64,000 nucleotides of DNA from Streptomyces virginiae (lineage in GTDB: Bacteria; Actinomycetota; Actinomycetes; Streptomycetales; Streptomycetaceae): contig NZ_JOAK01000017.1 of NCBI RefSeq assembly GCF_000720455.1, forward strand, positions 62,001 through 126,000, given 5' to 3'. Shown piece after piece: positions 1 through 8,518 of this stretch. A model generated the notes under the pieces. It had not been told where the DNA came from and searched no databases. It saw only the letters and a list, made by a program, of their open reading frames with translations. Within the stretch, counting starts at the first letter, position 1; each line of letters begins with the position of its first letter. The position numbers and the translations under genes were made by a program.

Positions 1-1843
1 GGGTCTCCAGGTGTCTGCGGTGCAGCCACTTCGGAAGGCCGGGGGCCTCCAGGAAGCCCTCGGCCCGTCCGGCCGCGACACCGATCCGCAGCAGGTCCGA
101 ACTCTTCTCGAAGAGCATGAACCGCGGTTCCCAGATCGGCCGGTATTTGGCGTTGGCCCGGTAGAGGGACTCGATCTGCCACCAGCGGGAGAAGAAGCTC
201 AGCAGCGAGCGCCACATCCGCAGCACCGGACCCGCTCCGAGCCTGGACCCGCGCTCGAAGACCGACCGGAACATCGCGAAGTTGAGCGAGACCTGGGTGA
301 CCCCGATCTCCTTGGAGCGTTCGAGGAGTTCGATGACCATGAACTCCATCAGGCCGTTCTCGGAGTCCCGGTCGCGGCGCATCAGGTCCAGCGACAGGCC
401 CTTGGGCCCCCACGGCACGAAGGACAGCACGGCACGCAGGTCGCCGTTGCCGTCGGTGCACTCCAGCATCACGCACTGGCCGTCGGCGGGGTCGCCCAGC
501 CGTCCCAGCGCCATGGAGAAGCCGCGTTCGGTCGCGCCGTCGCGCCAGTCGTCGGCGCGGCGCACCAGCTCGGCCATCTCCTCGGCCGGGACGTCGGCGT
601 GGCGGCGGATGCGGACCGTGTACCCGGCCCGCTTGACGCGGTTGTAGGCCTGCCGGACGGTCCGCATGGCACGGCCCTCCAGGGTGAAGTCGGCGGTCTC
701 GACGATCGCCTCGTCGCCGAGTTCGAGGGCGTCCAGGCCGTGCCGGGCGTAGATCTGCCCGGCCTCCTCGCTCGCCCCCATCACGGCCGGCACCCAGCCG
801 TGCTCGCGGGCCTCGGCCAGCCACGGGTCGATGGCGCCGGGCCAGGCCTCCGGGTCGCCGATCGGGTCGCCGGAGGCGAGGGAGACCCCGCCGACGACGC
901 GGTAGGTCACGGCGGCCTTGCCGGTGGGGGACCAGATGACGGACTTCTCGCGGCGCAGCGCGAAGTAGCCGAGCGAGTCGCGGTCGCCCTGCCGGGCCAG
1001 CAGCGCCCGCAGCCGCTCCTCGTCCTCCTCGCTGATCGGGTCGACGGCGCGGCGCGAGCGGAACGCGGCGAACAGCACGGCGAGCAGCAGCAGCATCGAC
1101 ATGACGTTGATGAAGACGTCCACCCAGCCGGGCGGGGTGATCGCCGCGGAGGCCCGGTCGTCGGGGGCCAGGGTGATCAGCCGCATCACGCCGTACTTCC
1201 AGCGTTCCGGGAAGGAGACGCCGGCGCTGTCCGGGGAGGTGTTGGCGGCGCCCACGAGCAGGGCGGCGACCAGCGAGGTGACGAGCAGGCCGACGGCGGC
1301 CACGGCGGCGGCGAACGCCGGGTTGGAGCGGTCGCCCTTGGCGTAGAACTCGCGGCGACCCAGCAGCAGGGCGCCCGTGAAGGCGGCGGTCAGGGCCAGG
1401 GAGACCCAGTTCTGCGGGTGCTCGCGGATCTCCTCGTACGCGAAGAGCGCGTAGGCGAGCAGCAGTGCGAGGAGGCCGCTCAGGACGAGGTTCAGGATCC
1501 AGGAGGCCCGCTTGCGGCGGCCGAGGGTGACGGCCAGCAGCAGTGTGAACAGGCCGGACGCGAAGCCCGCGGTGAGCATGTACGGGGTGTAGAAGTCCTC
1601 GATGTTGTGGCGCCGCAGGTCCTGCCCGAGGGAGACCCACACCGCGCTGAGGAAGTTGATGAAGGTGACGACGCGCAGGTACCAGACCGCGAAAGCGGCT
1701 CCGCGCTGTGAGCGGGCGCTCCCCCGACCGGTCTCCCGGCCGCCCCCCGCCGCCTTGCCGGCGGGGTCTGCGCCGGTCTCTTTCCTGCCGGATGACGGAC
1801 CGGGCGCCGGTACGGCGGTGCGGTCGGTCTCTGCGCTGGTCAA
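1..1843 (-). CDS. MprF-like phosphatidylglycerol lysyltransferase domain (DUF2156) membrane protein, 3' end cut by window edge
   Basis: The reading frame stays open to position 1, so the C-terminus is missing. About six hydrophobic membrane segments occupy roughly the first 270 residues. They are followed by a DUF2156 (GNAT-like acyltransferase) domain with short blocks such as GDPIGDPEAWPGAIDPW and FVPWGPKGLSLDL. This architecture is that of MprF/LysX-type proteins, which move an amino acid from aminoacyl-tRNA onto phosphatidylglycerol at the membrane; the exact substrate here is inferred only from the family. I chose the TTG at 1843 because GGAGAGG lies 5 nt upstream; an in-frame ATG at 1858 has no ribosome site. 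About 614 codons are visible, close to full length for Streptomyces members. Confidence 0.8.
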   Translation of the reverse strand, partial: MTSAETDRTAVPAPGPSSGRKETGADPAGKAAGGGRETGRGSARSQRGAAFAVWYLRVVTFINFLSAVWVSLGQDLRRHNIEDFYTPYMLTAGFASGLFTLLLAVTLGRRKRASWILNLVLSGLLALLLAYALFAYEEIREHPQNWVSLALTAAFTGALLLGRREFYAKGDRSNPAFAAAVAAVGLLVTSLVAALLVGAANTSPDSAGVSFPERWKYGVMRLITLAPDDRASAAITPPGWVDVFINVMSMLLLLAVLFAAFRSRRAVDPISEEDEERLRALLARQGDRDSLGYFALRREKSVIWSPTGKAAVTYRVVGGVSLASGDPIGDPEAWPGAIDPWLAEAREHGWVPAVMGASEEAGQIYARHGLDALELGDEAIVETADFTLEGRAMRTVRQAYNRVKRAGYTVRIRRHADVPAEEMAELVRRADDWRDGATERGFSMALGRLGDPADGQCVMLECTDGNGDLRAVLSFVPWGPKGLSLDLMRRDRDSENGLMEFMVIELLERSKEIGVTQVSLNFAMFRSVFERGSRLGAGPVLRMWRSLLSFFSRWWQIESLYRANAKYRPIWEPRFMLFEKSSDLLRIGVAAGRAEGFLEAPGLPKWLHRRHLET

Positions 1844-1941
1844 ACGGACCTCTCCCATAAAAAGCGATCATATGGGGCGTCGCTGTCCGTGATGGTGCGG
1901 TCGGGGCCCACGGCCTGGTCAGGACCGCGGACCCCGGCGAC

Positions 1942-3006
1942 TCATTCCGTCGGCTCCTCCGCCGCCCGTTCAGGGAGCTCCGCCGCGAGCGCGGCGGCCG
2001 CCTGGACGAGGGGGAGAGCCAGCAATGCCCCGGTGCCTTCACCTACTGTGACGCCGTGATCGAGCACGGGGTTGAGTGCCATTCGGTCAAGTGCCTTCGC
2101 CTGACCCGGCTCGCCGCTCGCCTGACCCGCCAGCCACCAGTCAGGAGCCCGGAACGCGGCCCGCTGCGCGACCAGTCCGCACGCGGCCGAAACAACACCG
2201 TCGAGGATGACGGGCGTACGGCGCACCGCACACTGGAGCAGGAATCCGGTGATGGCGGCCACGTCCGCGCCGCCGACCGCCGCCAGCAGCGCGACCTGGT
2301 CGCCCAGGACCGGACGGGCCCGGCGCAGCGCGTCGCGGATCGCCGCACACTTGCGCATCCACGCCAGGTCGTCGATGGGCCGTCCGCCGCGGCCCGTGAC
2401 CACCGACGAGTCCGTTCCGCACAGGGCGGCGACGAGGGTCGCGGCGACGGTCGTGCCGCCGACGCTCAGGTCGCCGAGGACGACCAGGTCGGTCCCGGAG
2501 TCGGCCTCCTCGTCGGCGATCCGCATGCCGAGGCGCAGCGCGGCCTGCGCCTCCTCGACCGTCAGCGCGTCCTCGGTGTCGATCCGGCCGCTGCCGCGCC
2601 GGACGCGGTGCGCCACCACGTCGTCGGGGAGCAGCCCGGGATCGCAGTCGAGCCCGGCGTCGACGACCCGTATGGTGGCGCCGAACCGGCCGGCCAGGAC
2701 CGCGACGGGGCTGGAGCCGTCGAGCACGGAGCGCACCAGCTCGTGAGCGGTGGACGCGGCCCGGGCGGAGACCCCCTCGGCTGCGATCCCGTGGTCGGCG
2801 GCGAACAGCACCACGCGGGGCCGCTCGATGGCCCTGACCGGGACCTGCCCCTGCGCTGCCGCGAGCCACTCGGCGAGCTCGTCGAGCCGCCCCAGCGCGC
2901 CGGGCGGTACGGCGAGGCGCTCACGGCGTTCCTCGGCATCACGCCGGACGCCCCCGTCGGGACGCTCGATCAGATCGGAGAAGTCGTCGAGATTCAGCGT
3001 GCTCAT
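1942..3006 (-). CDS. cobT: Nicotinate-nucleotide--dimethylbenzimidazole phosphoribosyltransferase CobT
   Basis: CobT makes alpha-ribazole phosphate from nicotinate mononucleotide and dimethylbenzimidazole, supplying the lower ligand of cobalamin. The 354-residue product has the family length. It carries the nucleotide-site block GDLSVGGTTVAA near the middle and the C-terminal GEGTGALLALPL block, whose glutamate is the expected catalytic base. The ADHGI motif follows VLFA near residue 70. cobU lies about 100 bp upstream on the same strand and cobS lies 5.5 kb away on the other strand, so this locus holds the nucleotide-loop assembly genes and not corrin ring synthesis. No cobalamin riboswitch was recognised upstream. 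Confidence 0.93.
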   Translation of the reverse strand: MSTLNLDDFSDLIERPDGGVRRDAEERRERLAVPPGALGRLDELAEWLAAAQGQVPVRAIERPRVVLFAADHGIAAEGVSARAASTAHELVRSVLDGSSPVAVLAGRFGATIRVVDAGLDCDPGLLPDDVVAHRVRRGSGRIDTEDALTVEEAQAALRLGMRIADEEADSGTDLVVLGDLSVGGTTVAATLVAALCGTDSSVVTGRGGRPIDDLAWMRKCAAIRDALRRARPVLGDQVALLAAVGGADVAAITGFLLQCAVRRTPVILDGVVSAACGLVAQRAAFRAPDWWLAGQASGEPGQAKALDRMALNPVLDHGVTVGEGTGALLALPLVQAAAALAAELPERAAEEPTE

Positions 3007-3111
3007 CTGCCAGAGAGTACAGCCGGTGAAGCCCTCCCTCAGGCCTCACCGGGTCCGCCCGCACCGGGCCCCTCCCGGGCGCGTCGAGCCGGGCGAAGTC
3101 CGCGCCGGCGT

Positions 3112-4317
3112 CTACTCCTTCAGCACGCTCGCCTGCCCCGCGACGACGAGCAGGACGTGTTCGCACTCGCCCGCCACGCGCGCGTTCAGCCGGCCCAGCT
3201 CGTCACGGAAACGCCGGCCCGAGGCGGTCGCCGGGACGACGCCCGAGCCGACCTCGTTGCTCACCAGGACCACCTGGCGGCGGGTCGCGCGCACGGCCGC
3301 CACCAGATCGGCGGTCCGCTCACCCAGCTGCCGCCGCCCGTGCTCGGCCCACACCTCGTCGTCCCAGGCCCCGGCCCGGTCCATGGCGTCGGTCAGCCAC
3401 AGCGCCAGACAGTCGATCAGCAGCGGCGGCCCGTCGGCGGCGAGCAGCGGCACCAGGTCGCACGTCTCCACCGTCCGCCAGGTCGCCGGCCGGCGCTCCC
3501 GGTGCAGACCGACCCGCCGCGCCCATTCCGCGTCCCCGTCCCGGGTGCCGCCGGTGGCGACGTAGACCACCTCGGGGAAGGACTCCAGCCGCCGCTCAGC
3601 CTCCACCGACTTGCCGGAGCGGGCCCCGCCCAGCACCAGCGTGCGGCGCGGCAGGTCCGGCAGCGCGTGGTACTCCCCGACGAGCACGGTGGTCCCGTCC
3701 GGCACCGCCCGCGCCCCCGAGGCCGCCAGCCGGCGCTCCAGTTCCCGGCCCGGCGGCACGTCGTGGTCGAGGTGGACGGCGATCACGTCCGTGGCCGGGC
3801 CGACGGCCCCGCCCGCCCGCAGCCGGGCCAGGGCCTCGGGCCGGCCCAGCACGTCGGCGAGCACCACGTCGTACGGGCGCTGCCCGCCCCGCCCGTCGGC
3901 CCCGGCCGGCGCCCCGCCGGGCGGCAGGTACAGCAGCCTGCTGCCGTCCGGGCCGGTCACCTCGTACCCGGTGCCCGGCGCGTCCATCGGTACCGCCCGC
4001 ACCCGGTGCCCGGAGATCACCGACAGCTCCTGCCCGTCCGGCACCCGCCCGGCGGTCGGCAGGCCCGGCGGCAGCTCCACCGCGGGCCCGTCGTGCGGGT
4101 GGGTCAGCAGCACCTGCCGCACACCGGTCAGCGAATGCCCGGCCCGGGCGCCCGCCAGCACCGCGCCCGGGGTCAGGTCGAGCAGCAGCGCCCCGTCGAC
4201 GAGGACCGCCGTGGCCGCGCGCGAGCGCGGACCGACGCAGACGGCGCAGGCCGCACAGGGACAGCCGGGGCGGGGCAGCCCCTCGGGGGTGCCGGTGCCG
4301 AGCAGAGTGAGTTCCAC
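3112..4317 (-). CDS. cobU: Adenosylcobinamide kinase / guanylyltransferase with an N-terminal degenerate metallo-beta-lactamase-like domain
   Basis: The last ~180 residues are a complete CobU/CobP: P-loop GGARSGKS, YVATG, ERRPATW, LIDCLALWL, VSNEVGSGVVP and RFRDELGRLN. This domain phosphorylates adenosylcobinamide and then adds GMP before CobS acts. The first ~220 residues begin with TLLGTGTPEGLPRPGCPCAAC, which resembles PhnP-type metallo-beta-lactamase phosphodiesterases, but the metal motif has decayed to THPHDGP where HxHxDH is expected. The N-domain is probably non-catalytic (inference). I chose GTG 4317 because GGGAGG precedes it; a longer frame to 4410 lacks a ribosome site and overlaps the promoter of the divergent small gene. 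cobT follows on the same strand. Confidence 0.9.
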   Translation of the reverse strand: MELTLLGTGTPEGLPRPGCPCAACAVCVGPRSRAATAVLVDGALLLDLTPGAVLAGARAGHSLTGVRQVLLTHPHDGPAVELPPGLPTAGRVPDGQELSVISGHRVRAVPMDAPGTGYEVTGPDGSRLLYLPPGGAPAGADGRGGQRPYDVVLADVLGRPEALARLRAGGAVGPATDVIAVHLDHDVPPGRELERRLAASGARAVPDGTTVLVGEYHALPDLPRRTLVLGGARSGKSVEAERRLESFPEVVYVATGGTRDGDAEWARRVGLHRERRPATWRTVETCDLVPLLAADGPPLLIDCLALWLTDAMDRAGAWDDEVWAEHGRRQLGERTADLVAAVRATRRQVVLVSNEVGSGVVPATASGRRFRDELGRLNARVAGECEHVLLVVAGQASVLKE

Positions 4318-4421
4318 AGGATGATCCTCCCGCGTCGCGGAGACTGCTGCGCGCCCGGTTACTCTGCGGGCACACTCAAGGCGAGAAGCGTGTGAGCAGC
4401 GGACGAGCAACGGAGGCGGAC

Positions 4422-4634
4422 ATGGCGTGGACGTGGCGGTTCGAGACGGCCGACGGCGCGGAGACGAGCCCGTCGGTGGTACCCGAGGAGTTCACCACGC
4501 AGGGCGACGCGGAGTCGTGGATCGGCGAGTACTGGAAGGACCTGCTGGAAGGCGGTACCGAACAGGTGAAACTGTCCGACGACAGCGGCACCGAGCTCTA
4601 CACGATGAGCCTGCGCTCCGCGCTGGAGGCCTGA
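4422..4634 (+). CDS. Small conserved hypothetical protein (70 aa)
   Basis: This short gene is divergent from cobU. The start at 4422 is set by GGAGG placed 5 nt before ATG; in-frame upstream codons lack a ribosome site. The product is acidic, opens with MAWTWRFETADG and contains no membrane segment, cysteine motif or recognised catalytic signature. The length and the clean ribosome site support a real protein. I do not recognise a function. Confidence 0.75.
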   Translation: MAWTWRFETADGAETSPSVVPEEFTTQGDAESWIGEYWKDLLEGGTEQVKLSDDSGTELYTMSLRSALEA

Positions 4635-4659
4635 CCCCTCCGGGGTGCGGCACATCCGG

Positions 4660-4694
4660 GACGGCCCCCTCGGTCATGGACCGAGGGGGCCGTC
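4660..4694. terminator. Bidirectional hairpin between convergent genes
   Basis: A perfect 15-bp stem (left arm 4660-4674, right arm 4680-4694) with a 5-nt loop lies between the small gene ending at 4634 and the methyltransferase ending at 4711, which converge here. Confidence 0.8.
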
Positions 4695-4710
4695 CGGTGC
4701 GGTGCTCCGC

Positions 4711-5523
4711 TCAGCCCCGGACTCCGCAGAGGTGCAGCAGCGCGGCGACACCCCGGTAGGGGTCGGTGCGGCCCGCACGGTCCTCGGCGGCCAGCAGCCG
4801 CTCCAGCTCCTCGTCGGGCGGCAGGGTCTCGCCCGCCTCGGTGCCGTCGGTGAAGACGCGTACGCCGTACCAGGACTGCAGCGGCGCACCGATCCCCGAC
4901 AGCGTCGCGGTCAGCCCGGCCAGCCGGTCGGCGCGTACGTCCAGGCCCAGCCGGTTCGTGTAGTCGGTGCTGTCGAAGGCGGCCAGCGCGCCCTTCCAGT
5001 CGCCGTCCAGCCCGGGCCGCATGGCGAGCGCGTCGCCGTTGCGCACCAGCAGGGACAGCAGTCCGCCGGGAGCCAGCATCCGGGCCAGCCCGGCGAGCAT
5101 GGCGTCCGGCTCGGGCACGTACATCAGCACCCCGTGGCACAGCACCACGTCGAAGCTGCCGGGAAGGAAGTGGGCGCCGGTCTCGCGCCCGTCCCCCTCC
5201 AGCAGCTTGACCCGGTCACGGATCCCCGCGGGCTCCACGGCGAGCGCCTCACGGGCGACGGCCAGCATGCCCGGATCCTGCTCCAGACCCGTCACCATGT
5301 GCCCGGCACGGGCGAGGCGCAGCGCCTGGGTTCCCTGGCCCATGCCGACGTCGAGAACGCGCAGCCGCTGCCCCACGGGGAAGCGCTGCGCGATCTGCTC
5401 GTCGACCTGCCGGCCCACGAGCTCCTGACGGACCGCGTTGCGCAGTCCGCCCAGGCCCTCCAGCCAGAGCCTTGCCCCCTCGGCGAAGCCTTCCCCCGAC
5501 GCGCCGGGCGTCCCTCCGCTCAG
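4711..5523 (-). CDS. Class I SAM-dependent methyltransferase
   Basis: The product has a Rossmann methyltransferase core: motif I VLDVGMGQGTQALRLA, an acidic motif II at TGLEQDP, the GDGRE block, then FDVVLCHGVLMYVPEPD and LAPGGLLSLLVRN. The substrate cannot be read from the sequence. The start is unclear: no ATG, GTG or TTG exists in frame between the end of the upstream DUF3043 gene and the conserved core. A CTG at 5523 overlaps the DUF3043 stop by 4 nt (CTGA), with GGGGAA upstream, so coupled translation from CTG is my best guess. The next in-frame candidate is a GTG well inside the protein; the ATG at 5709 would overlap DUF3043 by 190 nt. Confidence 0.8.
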   Translation of the reverse strand: MSGGTPGASGEGFAEGARLWLEGLGGLRNAVRQELVGRQVDEQIAQRFPVGQRLRVLDVGMGQGTQALRLARAGHMVTGLEQDPGMLAVAREALAVEPAGIRDRVKLLEGDGRETGAHFLPGSFDVVLCHGVLMYVPEPDAMLAGLARMLAPGGLLSLLVRNGDALAMRPGLDGDWKGALAAFDSTDYTNRLGLDVRADRLAGLTATLSGIGAPLQSWYGVRVFTDGTEAGETLPPDEELERLLAAEDRAGRTDPYRGVAALLHLCGVRG

Positions 5524-6119
5524 GGCCGTTCCCCGCGCTTGACCTGCGGCTTCGGCAGGCGCAGCCGGCGCATCTGCAGAGTGCGCATGAGGCCGTACGC
5601 GACGGCGCCGCGGCGCGGCTCGTTCGGGAAGCGCTGGTTGAGCGCCTTGCGCAGGCGGAACACCAGACCGATGGAGTCGAGGATGATCAGCGCGATCACA
5701 CCGAGCCACAGCAGCAGCGCGATGTTCTGGATCGCGGGCTGCCGCACCATGCTGAGCACGAGGATGACGACGGCCAGCGGCAGGAACATCTCGGCGACCG
5801 AGAAGCGGGAGTCCACGAAGTCACGGACGTACCTGCGAACGGGACCCTTGTCCCGGGCCGGCAGGTAACGCTCGTCGCCGTTGGCCAGCGCCTCGCGCTG
5901 CTTGGCCATCTCCACACGGCGACGCTCACGGGCTCGCTTCGCGTCCTCCTTGCGGTTGCCGGTCGAGGCCACGACGGACTTGCGCTGCGACTGTGCCACG
6001 GCGCGCTTCGGCGTAGGGCGGCCCTTGGGGGCCTGCGGGTCACGGGGCTGCGAGAGGTCGGCGCTCACCTTGTCGGTGGCGGCGGCCTTCTCTTCCTTGG
6101 AGGAGCGGCTACCAAACAC
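5520..6119 (-). CDS. DUF3043 membrane protein
   Basis: This 199-residue protein has a long charged N-terminus rich in Lys, Arg and Glu, followed by two adjacent hydrophobic segments (FLPLAVVILVLSMV and ALLLWLGVIALIILDSIGLVF) and a basic tail. This is the DUF3043 layout found across actinobacteria; its role is unknown. The start at GTG 6119 gives the family-typical FGSRS opening; the longer frame to 6452 would run through the pspA promoter. Mycobacterial relatives lie beside cobT and cobS as well, so the neighbourhood is conserved. It overlaps the methyltransferase gene by 4 nt, which suggests an operon. Confidence 0.8.
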   Translation of the reverse strand: MFGSRSSKEEKAAATDKVSADLSQPRDPQAPKGRPTPKRAVAQSQRKSVVASTGNRKEDAKRARERRRVEMAKQREALANGDERYLPARDKGPVRRYVRDFVDSRFSVAEMFLPLAVVILVLSMVRQPAIQNIALLLWLGVIALIILDSIGLVFRLRKALNQRFPNEPRRGAVAYGLMRTLQMRRLRLPKPQVKRGERP

Positions 6120-6327
6120 AAAACCCAAGCCTACGTGGTTGCGGGCACGGGCCCCACCCCGGCGGGGAACGATCCGGCAACGGCGGGCGTCCTTCCCTGT
6201 GCACGGTCCGTGCGGCGGCCACCCCTCCGCACGGTCGGGGACCCACCTACTCCTCACGCCTGATACGGGCGGGGCGTAGTCGTCCTGGAGGAGGAGCGCA
6301 TCCGTCCTCGAACAGTGCGGTAATGGA

Positions 6328-6354
6328 GACAGGGCCCGTACTGTGGGTCCTGTC
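6328..6354 (+). promoter_or_regulatory. Inverted repeat centred on the probable pspA -10 box
   Basis: GACAGGGCCC (6328-6337) and GGGTCCTGTC (6345-6354) form a 9-of-10 inverted repeat. The seven bases between them, GTACTGT, contain a TANNNT -10 element (6339-6344). A repressor-type operator over the promoter is plausible, though no regulator can be named. Confidence 0.5.
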
Positions 6355-6399
6355 GGTGACCTGGAGCACAGTCCGTCTAGAAGGGGGCGCGCGAAGCCC

Positions 6400-7194
6400 A
6401 TGAGCGGTGTCATGAAGCGTATGGGGATGATCTTCCGCGCGAAGGCGAACAAGGCCCTTGACCGGGCCGAGGACCCGCGCGAAACCCTCGACTACTCGTA
6501 CCAGAAGCAGCTCGAACTGCTGCAGAAGGTACGCCGCGGGGTCGCCGACGTGGCGACCTCCCGCAAGCGCCTCGAACTGCAGCTGAACCAGCTGCAGGGC
6601 CAGTCCGCCAAGCTGGAGGACCAGGGCCGCAAGGCCCTCGCCCTGGGCCGCGAGGACCTGGCACGCGAGGCCCTGTCCCGGCGCGCCTCGCTCCAGCAGC
6701 AGGTGAGCGACCTGGAGGTGCAGCACCAGACCCTCCAGGGCGAGGAGGAGAAGCTGACGCTGGCCGCACAGCGGCTCCAGGCGAAGGTGGACGCCTTCCG
6801 CACGAAGAAGGAGACCATCAAGGCCACCTACACCGCGGCCCAGGCCCAGACCCGGATCGCGGAGTCCTTCTCCGGCATCTCCGAGGAGATGAGCGACGTC
6901 GGCCTGGCCATCCAGCGGGCCGAGGACAAGACCGCCCAGCTGCAGGCCCGCGCCGGCGCGATCGACGAGCTGCTGGCCTCCGGCGCGCTCGACGACCAGA
7001 GCGGCCTCGGCTCCAAGGACGACATCCAGGCCGAGCTGGACCGCCTGTCGGGCGGCACGGACGTCGAGCTGGAGCTCCAGCGGATGAAGGCGGAGCTGGC
7101 CGGCGGTCCGTCCGCGCAGCAGCAGGCCATCGAGGGCGGCGCCCAGGGCGACGCACAGCAGCCGCAGACCCAGCACCGCTTCGACAAGCAGTAG
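6400..7194 (+). CDS. pspA: PspA/IM30 family envelope-stress protein
   Basis: PspA-family proteins bind and remodel the inner face of the membrane under envelope stress. The 264-residue product is almost wholly helical coiled coil, with an amphipathic N-terminal stretch (MKRMGMIFRAKANKALDRAE) and the family block DPRETLDYSYQKQLELLQ. ATG 6400 gives the usual MSGVMKRMG opening; a second ATG at 6412 is possible, since neither has a strong ribosome site and a purine-rich AAGGGGG lies further upstream. pspAA follows after 13 bp. A promoter with an inverted repeat lies at 6328-6354. Confidence 0.93.
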   Translation: MSGVMKRMGMIFRAKANKALDRAEDPRETLDYSYQKQLELLQKVRRGVADVATSRKRLELQLNQLQGQSAKLEDQGRKALALGREDLAREALSRRASLQQQVSDLEVQHQTLQGEEEKLTLAAQRLQAKVDAFRTKKETIKATYTAAQAQTRIAESFSGISEEMSDVGLAIQRAEDKTAQLQARAGAIDELLASGALDDQSGLGSKDDIQAELDRLSGGTDVELELQRMKAELAGGPSAQQQAIEGGAQGDAQQPQTQHRFDKQ

Positions 7195-7207
7195 GACGGG
7201 GCCCGTC

Positions 7208-7486
7208 ATGATCGTTCGCATCATGGGGGAAGGCCAGCTGGAGGTGGCCGACGGCCACTTCCCCGAGCTGAACAAGCTCGACGACGAGCTCCTCGCGGAG
7301 ATGGAGTCGGGCGACGAGGCGGGCTTCCGGCGCACGCTGGGCGCACTCCTCGACGCCGTGCGTCGGCTGGGTACGCCGCTCCCGGACGACGCGCTGGAGC
7401 CGTCCGAGCTGATCCTGCCGGCGCCCGACGCGGGCCTCGACGAGGTCAGGGAGATGCTCAGCGACGACGGCCTGATCCCGGGCTGA
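7208..7486 (+). CDS. pspAA: PspA-associated protein PspAA
   Basis: The 92-residue acidic protein opens MIVRIMGEGQLEV and ends in a DEVREMLSDDGLIPG block, the layout of the PspA-associated PspAA domain. It lies 13 bp behind pspA and almost certainly shares its transcript; a strong hairpin follows the gene. A role with PspA at the membrane is inferred from this linkage and from the family name. Confidence 0.85.
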   Translation: MIVRIMGEGQLEVADGHFPELNKLDDELLAEMESGDEAGFRRTLGALLDAVRRLGTPLPDDALEPSELILPAPDAGLDEVREMLSDDGLIPG

Positions 7487-7508
7487 GGACGAACCGGACG
7501 CACCGACA

Positions 7509-7552
7509 CGACGGCGGGCCCTTCCCCGGGCAGGGGGAGGGCCCGCCGTCGC
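7509..7552 (+). terminator. Intrinsic terminator hairpin of pspA-pspAA
   Basis: CGACGGCGGGCCCTTCCCC pairs with GGGGGAGGGCCCGCCGTCG around a short loop. It lies just after pspAA and also faces the convergent gene ending at 7630. Confidence 0.8.
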
Positions 7553-7629
7553 GTGTGCCCGGGCCGTGCCCCACGCCTCAGTTCCGTGCTTCGGTACCGC
7601 GACTCGGTACCGCGACTCGGTCCCGCGGC

Positions 7630-8448
7630 TCAGTCCCGCTGCTCGGGCGGCTGCTCCAGCGGCACCGGCGGCTTCTCCAGGGACACCGGCGGCTTTTCCG
7701 GGGACACCGGCCGCGGGTCCGGGGCCCCGCCGATGAACTCCTCGAACCTGCGCCGCCGCCGCGTCCATCGCCGGTCGTGGTGAAACGCCCGCAGCCCGGC
7801 CTTGGCCCGGGCGCGCGGCCGGTTCACGTAGAACCGCTTCGCGTACGGGGAGCCGGGCCGGGCCAGCCGGATCGCGCCGACCAGCGCCACGAAGGGGATG
7901 ACGACACCGAAGAGCGCGGTGCGTGCCTTGCCCTTCCACAGGGCGATCAGGGCCAGACAGAAGTTGCCGGCCGCGTTCATCACGACCAGTCCGCGGCTCT
8001 GGCGCTCTTCGGGGGTCAGGTCGTTCACCCCGAAGGGCACGAACCCGCCCAGGACCAGGGCCACCACCGCGGCCGTCACGACCACGATCTCCACGCTCTT
8101 GCGGCCCTGCTCGCTCCAGTAGACGTCGTCGAGGTGCAGGATCAGCGCGAACTCGTCCAGGACCAGCCCCGCGCCCAGCCCGAAGATCACGGCCGAGAGG
8201 GCCGCGCCGAAGCTGTTGCGGGCGCTGCCGATCGCACCGAAGCCGCCGATGATCACGAGGATCACGCCCGGCACCACGTGGTGGATGTGCAGACCGCCCG
8301 GCGTGACGTTCTTGAAGGGGCCGCGGCCCGCCCGGATCATACGGGTGATCACACGGGTGACCAGGAACGACGTCACGAAGGACACCAGGGCGAGCAGCAT
8401 GGGCAGCTTTCCTGGCTCGATGATGTTCCGATACCACCAGTGACCCAT
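7630..8448 (-). CDS. Polytopic integral membrane protein
   Basis: The 272-residue product has about six hydrophobic segments and the polar motif GGLHIHHVVPGV near residue 55, then a GLGAGLVLDEFALILHLDDVYW stretch with several acidic residues facing a membrane region. The tail after residue 240 is cytoplasmic-looking, basic and then proline-rich, with three near copies of PVSLEKPP. I do not recognise a function; His and Asp residues inside membrane segments could bind metal (inference). The GGAG-like site 8 nt before ATG 8448 supports the start. It diverges from cobS. Just downstream the DNA holds a short direct repeat of CGGTACCGCGACT near 7591-7620. Confidence 0.75.
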   Translation of the reverse strand: MGHWWYRNIIEPGKLPMLLALVSFVTSFLVTRVITRMIRAGRGPFKNVTPGGLHIHHVVPGVILVIIGGFGAIGSARNSFGAALSAVIFGLGAGLVLDEFALILHLDDVYWSEQGRKSVEIVVVTAAVVALVLGGFVPFGVNDLTPEERQSRGLVVMNAAGNFCLALIALWKGKARTALFGVVIPFVALVGAIRLARPGSPYAKRFYVNRPRARAKAGLRAFHHDRRWTRRRRRFEEFIGGAPDPRPVSPEKPPVSLEKPPVPLEQPPEQRD

Positions 8449-8504
8449 CCCACTGACTCCCTATTTGGAACGTAATGGGTAATTTACCGCCCGCTCCGAG
8501 CGGG

Positions 8505-8510
8505 TAGCGT
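8505..8510 (+). promoter_or_regulatory. -10 box of a probable leaderless cobS transcript
   Basis: TAGCGT lies 8 nt before the cobS ATG at 8519 and no Shine-Dalgarno sequence is present, so transcription probably starts at or next to the A of the start codon. Confidence 0.5.
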
Positions 8511-8518
8511 TCGCGCCG

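Noticed and set aside
2056..4395. Long plus-strand open frame over cobT and cobU
   Set aside because: Low-complexity Arg/Pro/Gly translation without ribosome site; both real genes lie on the minus strand.
4318..4410. Search for a cobalamin riboswitch before cobU/cobT or cobS
   Set aside because: No B12-box-like sequence or multi-helix region was recognised, and the gaps are too short.
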